NCBI GenBank assembly: GCA_000296795.1
Contig: BAFH01000004.1
Span: 310,001-374,000, forward strand
Source of the DNA: Candidatus Jettenia caeni
GTDB taxonomy: Bacteria > Planctomycetota > Brocadiia > Brocadiales > Brocadiaceae
DNA: 64,000 nt
Reading direction: 5' to 3'
Positions 17,731-26,534 of this stretch are shown here, piece by piece. Both the position numbers and the translations under genes were made by a program. Under the pieces are notes generated by a model. That model had not been told where the DNA came from, made no database searches, and saw only the letters and a list, made by a program, of their open reading frames with translations. Numbering within the stretch: position 1 is the stretch's first letter; the number at the start of each line of letters is the position of its first letter.

Positions 17731-17748
17731 GCAAGGCTTTAGCCTTGC
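17731..17748. repeat. REP-like palindrome covering the oxidoreductase stop codon
   Basis: GCAAGGCT-TT-AGCCTTGC, followed on the minus strand by CCTACG, overlaps the end of the bi-domain oxidoreductase gene so that its TAA falls in the loop. A related unit (GCAACCCTAAAGGGTTGCCCTAC) lies at 63040. The shared layout GCAAnnCTAAAGnnTTGCCCTAC points to a mobile or recombining repeat family. Confidence 0.7.
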
Positions 17749-19898
17749 AGAAAGCAACTCCCAATCTCATCTTCTACCAAAAAGGCTATGTTTGTTGCCT
17801 GCACCTGCTGCCAGAGAGGAATAGGCCATTCTCCTCCTTTTTGAATAGCAAGGGCGAAGGCCTCAAGCTCATCTTTCTGTCCCTTGTCGATTCTTTTGGT
17901 CTCAGTTCCTTTCACTTTAGAGCCAGTTATCGTAAGTTCCTTGTAATCATTGAGAGATAAAACTTTTCCATCAACAAAAATATCGAGTTGTTCTTTCGGA
18001 TATTCTTTGCTTCCAAGAGCTGTATAGGTAAGTGTAGCAACAGAGCCTTCTTCAAAGGTTATTGTTGCAATAAAATTATCCTTGCAACGGTAATAATTAT
18101 GAGCAGGCTTGATGGCTTTTGCGCTCACTGATGTAACTTTGCTTTCTGTTAAATAGGTAAAAAGATCATAAATATGGCAAGCCTCGCCTAAATTACGGCC
18201 ACCACCCTCTTCCGTATGAACCCAGTGATTAAAAGGAATATACCCTGCATTCATCCGGTAATTCAATATCATCGGGTTGCTCCGGTTTTTGATTATTTCA
18301 TAGATGCGGCGGATATGACAGGAAAAACGGCGATTAAAACCCGTCATTAAAACCGGCAGGAGATGGCCGGTAGATGACAAATAGAAATTTTCGATTTCTT
18401 TTAGCTCGTCCCTGGTAAGCGCCAATGGCTTTTCTAGCAGCACATGCTTGCCTGCCTGGATTGCCTTCAAAGCCATTATGGCATGAAGATTATGCCGGGT
18501 AGCAATTAAAACAGCATCAATCTCCGGATCATCAAGAATCTGTTGATAATCCGTAGTAGCATAGTTGACATTAAACTGTTTTGCAGTAGCGACTGCGTTA
18601 TGGCCTGTCCGGCTCATAATTGCCTGTATATGGTAAGAGCTTGATAGCGCCTGGAGATTGGGAAGGTGCATACCTCTGGCAAAATCACCGGCCCCCGCAA
18701 TTGCTATCCGGATCTGATGAGATCCTGCAGGAGTTGCTGTTGGATTTGGAACAGTACGGATGGGAGTAGTATCTTCTTTTGATTTTGGATAGGAAAGCAG
18801 TATCATAAGAGGCTTTGCCCCTTCAGCTTTTAGAGATTCATAAGCTTCCCCAGCCTGTTCTATAGAATAAGTAGCCGCAATGAGAGGATCTACCTTGACT
18901 TTTCTATCAGAAATCAACCTGAGATACTCCGACATATTGCGATTCTCAGTCCAGCGTACATAAGGCACAGGATAGTCTAAACCTTTTTCCTCATAGAGAA
19001 AATCATAGCGACCCGGCCCATAGGAAGTTGAGATGAAAAAATCCAGTTCTTTTTGATAAAAATCAGCCCGAGTAAGGTTTAGTCCTACGTCGCCAACTAA
19101 TACAACGCGTCCCTTTTTACGGCACATCTGAAAAGCTGTTGAAATGACTTTATCGGAAGATGTAGAGGCCGCTATAATCACACCATCAGAGCCGATACCA
19201 TCAGTGAAACGCGCAACCGCTTCAATATCATTGCCCTCGTCAGGATGAATCCCTATATCCATACCGAGCTTATTAGCCAGATTAACACGTTCCCTATCAA
19301 GATCGGTTCCTATAACCCTGCAACCATTGGCCTTGAGCAACTGAACAATAAGCTGCCCCAAAATACCTAAACCAAGAACAACGAATGTTTCACCCAATGT
19401 CGGACTGGCACGGCGTACTCCCTGAAGGGCTATAGCTCCCAGGGTAACAGTACTCGCTAAAGCAAGATCTACATTTTCCGGTACAGGAACTGTCAAATTT
19501 CCCGGAACACGGATGAACTCCGCATGATGGGCACACTGAGCCCCGGCACATGCAACCCGGTCACCCGGCCGCAAATCATCAATTCCACTGCCTGCTTCTA
19601 TTACAATACCGGAAGCAGAATACCCTGTCGGCTGGCCTGCGGAGAGTTTACTATCAACCAGGTTACGGGTATGGGCAAGCCCCTGTGTTACAACCATCTG
19701 CAATGCTTTTTTTACATTTTCAGGTTGTTTGAGCGCCTTTTTCCAGAGTGGCAGACCACTTGCTTTGATGCCACTCATTTCAGTGCCGATAGAGATACAG
19801 GAATAATTCACCCGCACAAGTACAGTTCCAGACTCAACTTGTGGTACTGGAATCTCTTCCACTACAACCTGTCCCTGCCTGATTAATACTTGTTTCAT
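17739..19898 (-). CDS. Bi-domain oxidoreductase: zinc-type alcohol dehydrogenase fused to Gfo/Idh/MocA dehydrogenase
   Basis: The 719-residue protein joins two NAD(P)-dependent modules. Residues 1 to about 370 are a medium-chain dehydrogenase (GIVIEAGSGIDDLRPGDRV; nucleotide-binding FVVLGLGILGQLIVQLLKA). Residues from about 395 are a Gfo/Idh/MocA enzyme (IRIAIAGAGDFARGMHLPN and the EKPLALT motif that holds the catalytic Lys). This fusion is common in polysaccharide loci beside heparinase-like and AsnB-like genes. It probably makes or epimerises a sugar precursor; the substrate is unknown. The last codons and stop are formed by a palindromic repeat, so the original C-terminus may have been slightly different. 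It is the first gene of the minus-strand group. Confidence 0.85.
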   Translation of the reverse strand: MKQVLIRQGQVVVEEIPVPQVESGTVLVRVNYSCISIGTEMSGIKASGLPLWKKALKQPENVKKALQMVVTQGLAHTRNLVDSKLSAGQPTGYSASGIVIEAGSGIDDLRPGDRVACAGAQCAHHAEFIRVPGNLTVPVPENVDLALASTVTLGAIALQGVRRASPTLGETFVVLGLGILGQLIVQLLKANGCRVIGTDLDRERVNLANKLGMDIGIHPDEGNDIEAVARFTDGIGSDGVIIAASTSSDKVISTAFQMCRKKGRVVLVGDVGLNLTRADFYQKELDFFISTSYGPGRYDFLYEEKGLDYPVPYVRWTENRNMSEYLRLISDRKVKVDPLIAATYSIEQAGEAYESLKAEGAKPLMILLSYPKSKEDTTPIRTVPNPTATPAGSHQIRIAIAGAGDFARGMHLPNLQALSSSYHIQAIMSRTGHNAVATAKQFNVNYATTDYQQILDDPEIDAVLIATRHNLHAIMALKAIQAGKHVLLEKPLALTRDELKEIENFYLSSTGHLLPVLMTGFNRRFSCHIRRIYEIIKNRSNPMILNYRMNAGYIPFNHWVHTEEGGGRNLGEACHIYDLFTYLTESKVTSVSAKAIKPAHNYYRCKDNFIATITFEEGSVATLTYTALGSKEYPKEQLDIFVDGKVLSLNDYKELTITGSKVKGTETKRIDKGQKDELEAFALAIQKGGEWPIPLWQQVQATNIAFLVEDEIGSCFLQG

Positions 19899-20484
19899 TG
19901 TATATTATAGGATGTTTTACGTTTATTTGACACGGATTAAAGCATTTCCAAAATCAACAGGTATTTATATTCGAATTTTTACAGGGTATGTTCAAATTAT
20001 GTAGGTGCAAATACTAACAGACATCTAACCCTTTGTCAATAAGGGAAAAAGCATAGTTGTTGTAATATCATAAAAATAGGCGCCTGTAATTGCACATAAA
20101 CCGATTTTTGGATTTGCATAATCTACGGCGGTTCTCCCTGTCATTCCCGAACGTCTTTATCGGGAATCCAGCATAGGGAAGCAAACAGCAAAGGAAACTG
20201 GATTCCTACTCCCCTTTTTCATGAGAACAAGTTTTGTGAGGAAAAGCTCCCGTTTCCACAAGAACAGGCTGTGTGGGGATGGCAGGAAAAGCAGATGGGG
20301 ACGATACCCATAGGCAGGTTCAGGTTTATAATCTTAACCCTCAATTTGGAATATTTCTCTCTGTGTTTAGCCATGAAAACGCGATGAGCTATCGACCATG
20401 CAAAATATAGGGGTTGTAGAGTAAAACACTGGCGTAGTGGCAACAGGCTGAGGTTTGTGTTCCCCGTTTCTCTCCGTTTTCTCT
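19899..20484. other. Gene-poor spacer upstream of the oxidoreductase gene
   Basis: About 590 bases with no convincing gene. It should hold the promoter of the bi-domain oxidoreductase operon (minus strand), but I see no clear -35/-10 pair. It contains the ATTCCC...GGGAAT repeat at 20140 and a 74-codon minus-strand frame at 20219-20443 that lacks any recognisable family and is probably chance. Confidence 0.5.
20140..20171. repeat. Short dispersed palindrome (GTCATTCCCG...CGGGAATCCAG)
   Basis: ATTCCCGA and TCGGGAAT form an inverted repeat around a short centre. The unit ends in CCAG, and CTGGATTCC occurs again some 20 bases later. Units of this design (ATTCCC-N-GGGAAT) are known as dispersed small repeats in other bacteria, for example the neisserial dRS3 type. 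Identity with those families is not claimed. Confidence 0.6.
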
Positions 20485-20931
20485 GAGAGTGTCACATGAT
20501 CACAACCATACCCTATTTCCAGCATCTTCTCGTCAAACCGTACGTGAGGTTTTCCCTCATACGGCTTTCCTGCTCTCTTCTCAACAAGGCATTATCCACC
20601 GTTGGAGAAGTTCCTGCCTTATCTCTTCCAGAAATTCCTCACGTCCTTCTTTCTCTCTGTCCTTCTCCCTTTTTGCCAGTTCCTGGAAAAGAATCTTGCC
20701 TTCACCTCACATTGACAGGCTCGGCCAGTGGTTCTCATTTGTTACGAGGCTACTTCTCCGTTCACATTCGTTACAACCCGGAGAGTTGCTCACCCGCCTT
20801 AGAGCGGCCTTTGTCGATGGGCTTCAGAAGGTAACGTTTCCCTCACCCCCTGCCATCCTGGCTACATGGCTTCCGGCTTTTACCATGAAAGAACTTTCAC
20901 CCGTTAGTAAGCACTACCCTTCGCTGGGCAC
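20485..20931 (-). ncRNA. Group II intron RNA without a reverse-transcriptase gene
   Basis: Reading the minus strand, 20569-20533 folds as a group II domain V: AAGCCGT pairs with ACGGTTT, including the diagnostic G-U pair in the AGC triad. A two-base bulge follows, then TGAGG paired with CCTCA around a GAAAA loop. Upstream on the minus strand, from about 20931 (GTGCCCAGCG), come purine-rich domain I-like segments, including GGGTGAAAGT and GTAACGAATGTGAACGGAG. Domain VI should lie between 20532 and about 20490; the exact 3' end is not resolved. The whole element is about 450 nt, far too short for an intron-encoded protein. Only a 30-odd-codon purine-rich frame ending at 20581 occupies the domain IV position. 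It would need a protein supplied in trans, or is a degenerate copy. Confidence 0.7.
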
Positions 20932-21016
20932 GCCAATGCGCAAAATTGAACCTGCAAGGAATTTCGGGGAAATGGGGCTATAGTATTCAAAGGATGAAAC
21001 CGGACATACCGCATGC

Positions 21017-21150
21017 AATCCCGAAGGGATGACATCTCAACGCAGATATTCCATGTCACCCCTTCGGGGTTGAAGGGTTTTTTCCTGCTTTTTCTATAAT
21101 CATGACATCCCTACGGGATTAGGTAGAGACGCAACATCTTGTGTCCCTAC
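21017..21150. repeat. Cluster of small palindromic repeats
   Basis: Several units follow one another: AATCCCGAAGGGATGACAT at 21017, CACCCCTTCGGGGTTG near 21056, CATGACATCCCTACGGGATT at 21101 and GTAGAGACGCAA...TTGTGTCCCTAC at 21123-21150. The first and third are related and in opposite orientation. These look like REP-type units in a gene-poor stretch beside the group II intron. The remaining bases to 21472 hold no gene I can support. Confidence 0.65.
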
Positions 21151-21472
21151 AACCGACAAACTCAACACCTTGCGTTTCTACAATTGCAACATCGTGTATC
21201 TTTGTGTTTAATGTTGGGAAATTTCAATTCCGTAGGACGACCATTTCGGGTTGCCTAGCAAGGCTAAACAGACTGTCTGAGAATACTTGCACACGACAAA
21301 TCTTATACTATATGTTGACAAAATATTAGCATGATAACAATATTGAGTATGGCATTTGTGAGTCGATTGAATTCTCGGACAGCCTGTAAAGCCTCGCCCT
21401 ACATCGACTCCGTGAGTGTTTCCATGGTAAAGATTGATCATTATAGGTGCACCTTAATTCAACCTACTCGTC

Positions 21473-21856
21473 TTATTTACTCTTCTTATACCATTTCCCG
21501 TTTGCATCCTGAAGCCACTCTCCGGATGCGGCTTTACCTGCAATCTGTTCAGCTCTCCGTTTCCCAACAACTTCAGCGTCTGCTCCCTGTTGTGCCGCAA
21601 TTGCTGCATAGATTTCTCTTCGATCGCTATTTTCGTCATTCACAACATTTTCCTCTTTCCTTACATTTCCCACAAACTCCAAATACCCCTTATTATTTTC
21701 TCCTACTATGCCTTTTGCTTTTAACTCCTTCATGAGAGGAAGCCGCGACTGCATTCTGGCTTTAATGTCTTCCGCATAGGTTTTACCGGTGAAGATACAT
21801 GTTGCAAATATAAAAAGAGTCATCACTATCGTGAAAAATTTAGCTTTGTTCATCAT
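21473..21856 (-). CDS. ydbL: YdbL family periplasmic protein (DUF1318)
   Basis: A protein of about 127 residues with a signal peptide (MNKAKFFTIVMTLFIFATCIF, cleaved near TYA-ED), then the DUF1318 region RMQSRLPLMKELKAKGIVG and the end WLQDANGKWYKK. E. coli YdbL is similar in size and works with YdbH and YnbE in transport of lipids to the outer membrane. The gene order ydbH-ynbE-ydbL is the same here. AAGGAG precedes two adjacent ATGs at 21856 and 21853; the second has the better spacing. A plus-strand frame across the same bases is a shadow. Confidence 0.85.
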   Translation of the reverse strand: MMNKAKFFTIVMTLFIFATCIFTGKTYAEDIKARMQSRLPLMKELKAKGIVGENNKGYLEFVGNVRKEENVVNDENSDRREIYAAIAAQQGADAEVVGKRRAEQIAGKAASGEWLQDANGKWYKKSK

Positions 21857-21909
21857 AAATCTCCTTTTTCATTACAATTTACTGTTTATAATATGCTTTA
21901 ACGTATACT

Positions 21910-22131
21910 CTATTTTGTATTAACCGTATCTGTTCCGGTCTTATTTTCTATCTTATCAAGATCGCCAAAAAAATCATCAAGGGCCTTATCAACTTTAACA
22001 TTTACATCGATGGTAATGTGAATTGGTTTTATTTCAACGGGTGCCACATCAACTTCATGTTTTGTCTGAATACATCCCTGCAGAAACAGATAACATACTA
22101 TTCCATAAAAAAGGTTACGCCTTTTTCCCAT
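21910..22131 (-). CDS. ynbE: YnbE-like outer-membrane lipoprotein
   Basis: The 73-residue protein has a short lipoprotein signal with lipobox LFLQGC (Cys20), followed by a segment rich in beta-strand pattern (PIHITIDVNVKVD). This is the YnbE pattern, in which the small lipoprotein adds beta-strands to the open end of YdbH to complete the bridge to the outer membrane. It lies 14 bases after ydbH and 53 before ydbL on the same strand. Family assignment rests on context, size and the IDVNVKVD region. Confidence 0.8.
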   Translation of the reverse strand: MGKRRNLFYGIVCYLFLQGCIQTKHEVDVAPVEIKPIHITIDVNVKVDKALDDFFGDLDKIENKTGTDTVNTK

Positions 22132-22145
22132 ATTTAGTATCTCCT

Positions 22146-24917
22146 TTAGTATTGTAGCATACTCATGATATCGTTAACATTTTTGCCGTAGTACATAATC
22201 TTATTGAGCGGAAGACGAAAATTAATATCAAGATGGATTGGATTATAGATTCCTCCTTTGCTTGCTGCTTCAAGTTTAGAAAAAGACCCAAGCTTTCTAT
22301 TGTAAGTGAAGGGTAAAGGGTTTATGGGTTTTCCATCAAGACTCATCTGTAATAATAAATCTTCTTCTTTTGTTGTTAACAAAATTTTTACCCAATTATA
22401 ATGAAAATCCTTCAACACCGCATTGATAAAATTAATTTGTGAATACTGAGGTGTATTCTGAGGAATACCGATGTCTAAAATACTCATCCCCGCCACATGG
22501 ATTATTCCTCCATCCCCTGGCGCAGAATACAGGAAACCGTTATCAAAGCTTACATTCCCGCTCTCATATCTCACAGGTAACCGCCCACTTACGGTACCAC
22601 TCCCTTCTGCCTTTGCAATACCAAACTGGTCAAACAATGCTGCAAGATTCAAACGATCACAAATGAGGGCAATGTTGTAATCTGTCTTATCGAGAGAGAG
22701 TTGCATTGCATGGGTAAAAACGCGTCCATTACACCAGGTAAATTCACAATTTTCTACAAAAAAAGATTCTGGCGATTCTATCTGAAACTCAACTCTGCCA
22801 TTATAAAAAGCCAACTCTCCAATGGATAATTTCTCAAATTGGAACTGCTGATGTGGGGCGCTCCGCATTTCTAAAAGATCAGGAAATGAAAGAACTTGAT
22901 TCATTCCCTCGATAGCAATCCCTTTCTCTTTGAGATCTAATCTTGAATTTCTCAGAGATACTTTTGTTGAAGCTTCCATATTTACAGCATTAACGAACAA
23001 ATTACCATCAAGTTCAAGCTCTCCCCCGAATGAGATCCCTTTTGCCGAAGCTAATAAATTACCAAAATCAACTGAATCAGATTGAAATTGAGGAATCTTA
23101 AAATCAAGGTTCAATTCATAGCCATTTTCTGAAAATAAATCAAACGTGCCGTGAGAATTGAGAGTTAGCCCGGCTATAAGAGCGCTCGTATGCTCAGCCT
23201 CAAAAATTATCCCAAATCCTTTTTGATATATCGTTCCGGAGGCTGTTCCAAGATTTACTGCATTCAAATAAACGGCTTCTGCTGATACTTTTCCCTTTTC
23301 CCCTAATTCCTCACAAGGCCATTGAAGAGGCAATTCTCCACGAATTCCTGTTGTTTTCGTATCGTACCATACATCTAAAACTTCTGCATTTTCAAATTTT
23401 GTAATAGCATCCATACGAAAAAAACCATCTTGCAGGTAGCGCCCCTCCCCCTGAAGAGAAAACTCAGGTATCTTTATTGCTACAGGCTCTGTTACTATTT
23501 CCAGGTTAGGGGTTTTTACTTCAAAGGCAGTAATCCCTGTCATTCCTTCCGTAAAGTTGCCATCGATCCTGGTATTACCGATGAGAGAGACCGAGGGCAT
23601 CCTCACAGTTGCATACTGATCATATATATGAACATCAACATCATGCAATTGTACTGCGTAATTTACGGTTCCTTTCGTTTTTTCACCTTTTCCGGAAACA
23701 GTAACGCCTGGCATGCTTGAGATAATATCGAGTGGTTCATACCTAATCTCACAACGATTTACAGGAGAATTTGGTTGCTGAGAAAGTGCAAATTCCCATT
23801 CGCCCGTCTTTGTAAATTTTGCAGAAAAACTCCCCTGGGTATGGAGTGGTTTTGCAAATTGTATGGGATGCTGGTTCCTGTCAGAGCGATCCAGTACAAC
23901 AGTAAAATATCCGGAACTTTCAACAGACTCCTGAGAAGATTGAATATTACAAGTTGCATCAGATATTTGTACCGGCAATGGATAAGGAGAAAAAATATTA
24001 GTTGCATTAACCTGCCACAGCCCTCCTTCTGCATTGATGTTAATACAAAGAGGCAGTTTGCCATGTTCAGAGCTTTGTGAGTCTAATACAGTCATCTTTC
24101 TGTAATCAATCCGGGTGTTATGGAACTCACAGAGTATCGCAGACCGGGAAATTTGAAAAGGGTTTAACTGGATTTCAGAGGTCCCGTTAATATTCATAAG
24201 GCCAGACAGAACAAGCTCTGGAATAAACTGTGCGATATCCGGAAATTTATCAAGCTGAAAAGAATGAGAATGGAATTTTAATGATGCTTTGTTTGCATGT
24301 ATATCTATGTATGAAGAGATGGTTAATTCCTGATCACGGGGATATAATCTTAAGATACACTCAAAGGTATTCTGATTTCCTTCTTTTGTAAACAGAGAGA
24401 TATCAAACGGCAAGCGGTAGTTTTGTCCATGATAACGGCATACCAGAACTGCGTTGCAAATCTTAAGGCTCCCTATGGTCAACGGAATATTCTGGTCCCC
24501 GGCGGACTCTTTTGAAGTATCGTGAGTTGTTTCTCCAGGAAAGGCCCTTTGCCAATCAAAGCCAGGAATGATAAAATTCCCATCTACCATCTCGCAATTC
24601 AATTCAAGCCCGCCAATAATAATACTATCGATATGCTTTTTGAATAATCTTAATGGCGAATAATCTAATTGGATTGAATTAATGGAGACAGGGATCTTAT
24701 CCGAATCGCCAAGGCGTAAACTTCCCAAGTCCATACCAGTAAAACCTATTCTGCGGACTTTACACCCTACCGGTATTCCTGTTTTTTTAGAAACCTGAGG
24801 TAAAATGTTAGATTCAATATATCGTGGCAGGTAGAAATAAAGGAAAGCGGAGGCAATAAAAAAAAGAAGAAATAAACCTAAGATACCAGAGAGAATTATG
24901 TTACGTTTTAGTAACAT
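22146..24917 (-). CDS. ydbH: YdbH-like AsmA-family intermembrane lipid transport protein
   Basis: The 923-residue protein has an N-terminal membrane anchor (residues about 8-30) and a long beta-rich body in the periplasm, as in AsmA/TamB/YhdP proteins. The C-terminal 150 residues match the YdbH domain: NAVLKDFHYNWVKILLTT and LLLQMSLDGKPINPLPFTYN, ending in IHLDINFRLPLNKIM. E. coli YdbH is 879 residues and is one of three partly redundant bridges that carry phospholipid to the outer membrane. It is first in an operon with ynbE and ydbL. Confidence 0.85.
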   Translation of the reverse strand: MLLKRNIILSGILGLFLLFFIASAFLYFYLPRYIESNILPQVSKKTGIPVGCKVRRIGFTGMDLGSLRLGDSDKIPVSINSIQLDYSPLRLFKKHIDSIIIGGLELNCEMVDGNFIIPGFDWQRAFPGETTHDTSKESAGDQNIPLTIGSLKICNAVLVCRYHGQNYRLPFDISLFTKEGNQNTFECILRLYPRDQELTISSYIDIHANKASLKFHSHSFQLDKFPDIAQFIPELVLSGLMNINGTSEIQLNPFQISRSAILCEFHNTRIDYRKMTVLDSQSSEHGKLPLCININAEGGLWQVNATNIFSPYPLPVQISDATCNIQSSQESVESSGYFTVVLDRSDRNQHPIQFAKPLHTQGSFSAKFTKTGEWEFALSQQPNSPVNRCEIRYEPLDIISSMPGVTVSGKGEKTKGTVNYAVQLHDVDVHIYDQYATVRMPSVSLIGNTRIDGNFTEGMTGITAFEVKTPNLEIVTEPVAIKIPEFSLQGEGRYLQDGFFRMDAITKFENAEVLDVWYDTKTTGIRGELPLQWPCEELGEKGKVSAEAVYLNAVNLGTASGTIYQKGFGIIFEAEHTSALIAGLTLNSHGTFDLFSENGYELNLDFKIPQFQSDSVDFGNLLASAKGISFGGELELDGNLFVNAVNMEASTKVSLRNSRLDLKEKGIAIEGMNQVLSFPDLLEMRSAPHQQFQFEKLSIGELAFYNGRVEFQIESPESFFVENCEFTWCNGRVFTHAMQLSLDKTDYNIALICDRLNLAALFDQFGIAKAEGSGTVSGRLPVRYESGNVSFDNGFLYSAPGDGGIIHVAGMSILDIGIPQNTPQYSQINFINAVLKDFHYNWVKILLTTKEEDLLLQMSLDGKPINPLPFTYNRKLGSFSKLEAASKGGIYNPIHLDINFRLPLNKIMYYGKNVNDIMSMLQY

Positions 24918-25007
24918 TGCTGAACAGAAATCCCTTCAACCAATAATTATTTTATGGAATAATTTAGTCTTTAAATAATCCCGTAGGGGTATAAAGCGTT
25001 AAACCGA

Positions 25008-25035
25008 TTAAAAAGCCCTGGAAGAGCGGCTCTTC
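25008..25035 (-). terminator. Hairpin followed by T-run after the DUF3307 gene
   Basis: On the minus strand GAAGAGC-C-GCTCTTC is followed, after CAGGGC, by TTTTT. The stem starts just after the DUF3307 stop. The six bases between stem and T-run make it an imperfect intrinsic terminator. Confidence 0.4.
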
Positions 25036-25036
25036 T

Positions 25037-25798
25037 CTATTTTCCCAATGCCGATACGTGGAGAATCCCGTGTGTGAATATCCCTAAAAAAATTGCTATC
25101 GCAAAGCTAATCATTGTACCTATTAAGATATATTCTGTCTCTTTTCTGCGGCTCGGATCTTTAATCTCACCAAAACGAAAAATTGATTTTGCAGCAACCA
25201 AAAAGCCAATAACCTCGTAGTGTTTTAGCAGCACAAACGTTAGTATTAAAATACGTTCCAGGCGCCCAATCCATAGCCCGGCTTTCTCCAAACCCTGGGA
25301 AGATGGTCCTTCTATTTCCTTTCTCCAAGGCTTTGTAACCTTACCGATCCAAATACCTGCCGGCCAAATTACTACTATATAGGACAAAACCAAAGCCCAT
25401 ATTTTTACCTTTGATATCTCTGAAGACAGAGCTTTAACAATTTCTGATATATTGCCCTGTATCAGCAAGACCCAGCATCCAAGAATAACGATCACGTGTG
25501 CCAGTTGATCCAGGAGAAAAGATCGGGCTGTGTCTTCTCCCCTGGCTTTCAAGCCATCGCATGTTATATGTGAAATAAAAATAACGAAAGGAAGCCAAAT
25601 TACATCCCAGGCGCCGGTTAAAATATATGCAAATATGCCTGCTAATGCTCCATGCACATAGAGCCAACGAGAAACCCATTTTTTCTTGAACCGATGTTCT
25701 ACCAGGGAACGTGTCTGAAATATAAAGTCTACAATTAAGTGAGCTACGATAAGACGGAGAAGCAAGGCCAAATCATTTTGAACAATGAGTCTTATCAT
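25037..25798 (-). CDS. DUF3307 membrane protein
   Basis: A 253-residue membrane protein with about seven hydrophobic segments. The N-terminal half has LIVAHLIVDFIFQTRSLVEH, YVHGALAGIFAY and FISHITCDGLKA, with conserved polar His, Asp and Gln residues inside helices, the DUF3307 pattern. Function is unknown. The gene is 27 bases downstream of the SatD-like gene on the same strand, a pairing seen in other bacteria, so the two probably form one regulated unit. The buried His/Asp residues suggest metal or lipid handling, but this is speculation. Confidence 0.8.
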   Translation of the reverse strand: MIRLIVQNDLALLLRLIVAHLIVDFIFQTRSLVEHRFKKKWVSRWLYVHGALAGIFAYILTGAWDVIWLPFVIFISHITCDGLKARGEDTARSFLLDQLAHVIVILGCWVLLIQGNISEIVKALSSEISKVKIWALVLSYIVVIWPAGIWIGKVTKPWRKEIEGPSSQGLEKAGLWIGRLERILILTFVLLKHYEVIGFLVAAKSIFRFGEIKDPSRRKETEYILIGTMISFAIAIFLGIFTHGILHVSALGK

Positions 25799-25825
25799 AT
25801 AACTACCTGGCGTTATTTTACTACA

Positions 25826-26506
25826 TTAATAAGCCCTTGTGCTTTTTGCCTCAAGGATTAGCTGCTCATATCGCAGGCATAACTCTTCAATAGCCCATCC
25901 ACCTGCAGCCTTTAAACGTTGGCGAACGGCTGGTTGCGAGATACCAAATTCCTTTGCAATCTCCTCTTGAGTTAGACCCCGGATTTGACCCAATATCGCT
26001 TGTGCCTGCTCGGCTGACCATCTGTTTATAAGGGCATCAAGCAAGGCACATTCTATATCAAGTTCTGTATTCACATCCTGCCACGGACTTCGCACCAACA
26101 ACCGCCTGTCCCCTTTCATCGTATCCACTGTTGGTCCAGAAAGGCGAAATGCTTCACCATCTCCTTCGGCCCCCCGGCCGCCAGGAAGAAAATCAATCGC
26201 CCCGATTCCCACAGCAACACGCGCATCTACCGCATAGCGACGCTGTTTTACCTCAAAGCCACAACGTAAACTGACACGAATAACAATAGCCGCACGGAGA
26301 GCAACCTCTGGCTGAGATAATACCCCCTGAAAACTATCCCCCCGATGTATTTCAAAAGGTGCATGCACTGCTTCGGGTAAAATTTTTCCGATAGTTCTGA
26401 AAGAAGATTTAAGAATTGCTAATAAATGGTTACGCTGATCAGCTTGCAGCTTTGATGACCCGACTATGTCCCCGGTTATAACTGCATAAAGCTGAGAATT
26501 TTTCAC
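25826..26506 (-). CDS. SatD family protein with C-terminal helix-turn-helix
   Basis: The 226-residue protein begins with a SatD/nucleotide-cyclase-like region (YAVITGDIVGSS, then FEIHRGDSFQGVL and VAVGIGAIDFL). The GDIVGSS and GDSFQ motifs resemble the metal and nucleotide positions of class III cyclase folds. Residues about 160-200 are a sigma region 4-like HTH (LTQEEIAKEFGISQPAVRQR). Start is GTG with GAGG five bases ahead. Two matching palindromes lie directly upstream, so it may bind its own promoter. It precedes the DUF3307 gene in a likely operon. The signal sensed is unknown. Confidence 0.8.
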   Translation of the reverse strand: MKNSQLYAVITGDIVGSSKLQADQRNHLLAILKSSFRTIGKILPEAVHAPFEIHRGDSFQGVLSQPEVALRAAIVIRVSLRCGFEVKQRRYAVDARVAVGIGAIDFLPGGRGAEGDGEAFRLSGPTVDTMKGDRRLLVRSPWQDVNTELDIECALLDALINRWSAEQAQAILGQIRGLTQEEIAKEFGISQPAVRQRLKAAGGWAIEELCLRYEQLILEAKSTRAY

Positions 26507-26534
26507 AAAGGCCTCTTCAGAACATCCTCATCAA

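Noticed and set aside
20219-20443. 74-codon minus-strand frame downstream of the intron
   Set aside because: No recognisable domain, no RBS and Cys/His-rich composition of no known pattern.
20489-20983. 164-codon plus-strand frame
   Set aside because: It lies opposite the group II intron RNA and reads through its domain V; composition is Ser/Pro/Leu-rich with no family, as expected for the antisense of a structured RNA.
21331-21735. 134-codon plus-strand frame
   Set aside because: Runs antisense to ydbL, which has a signal peptide and a known family.
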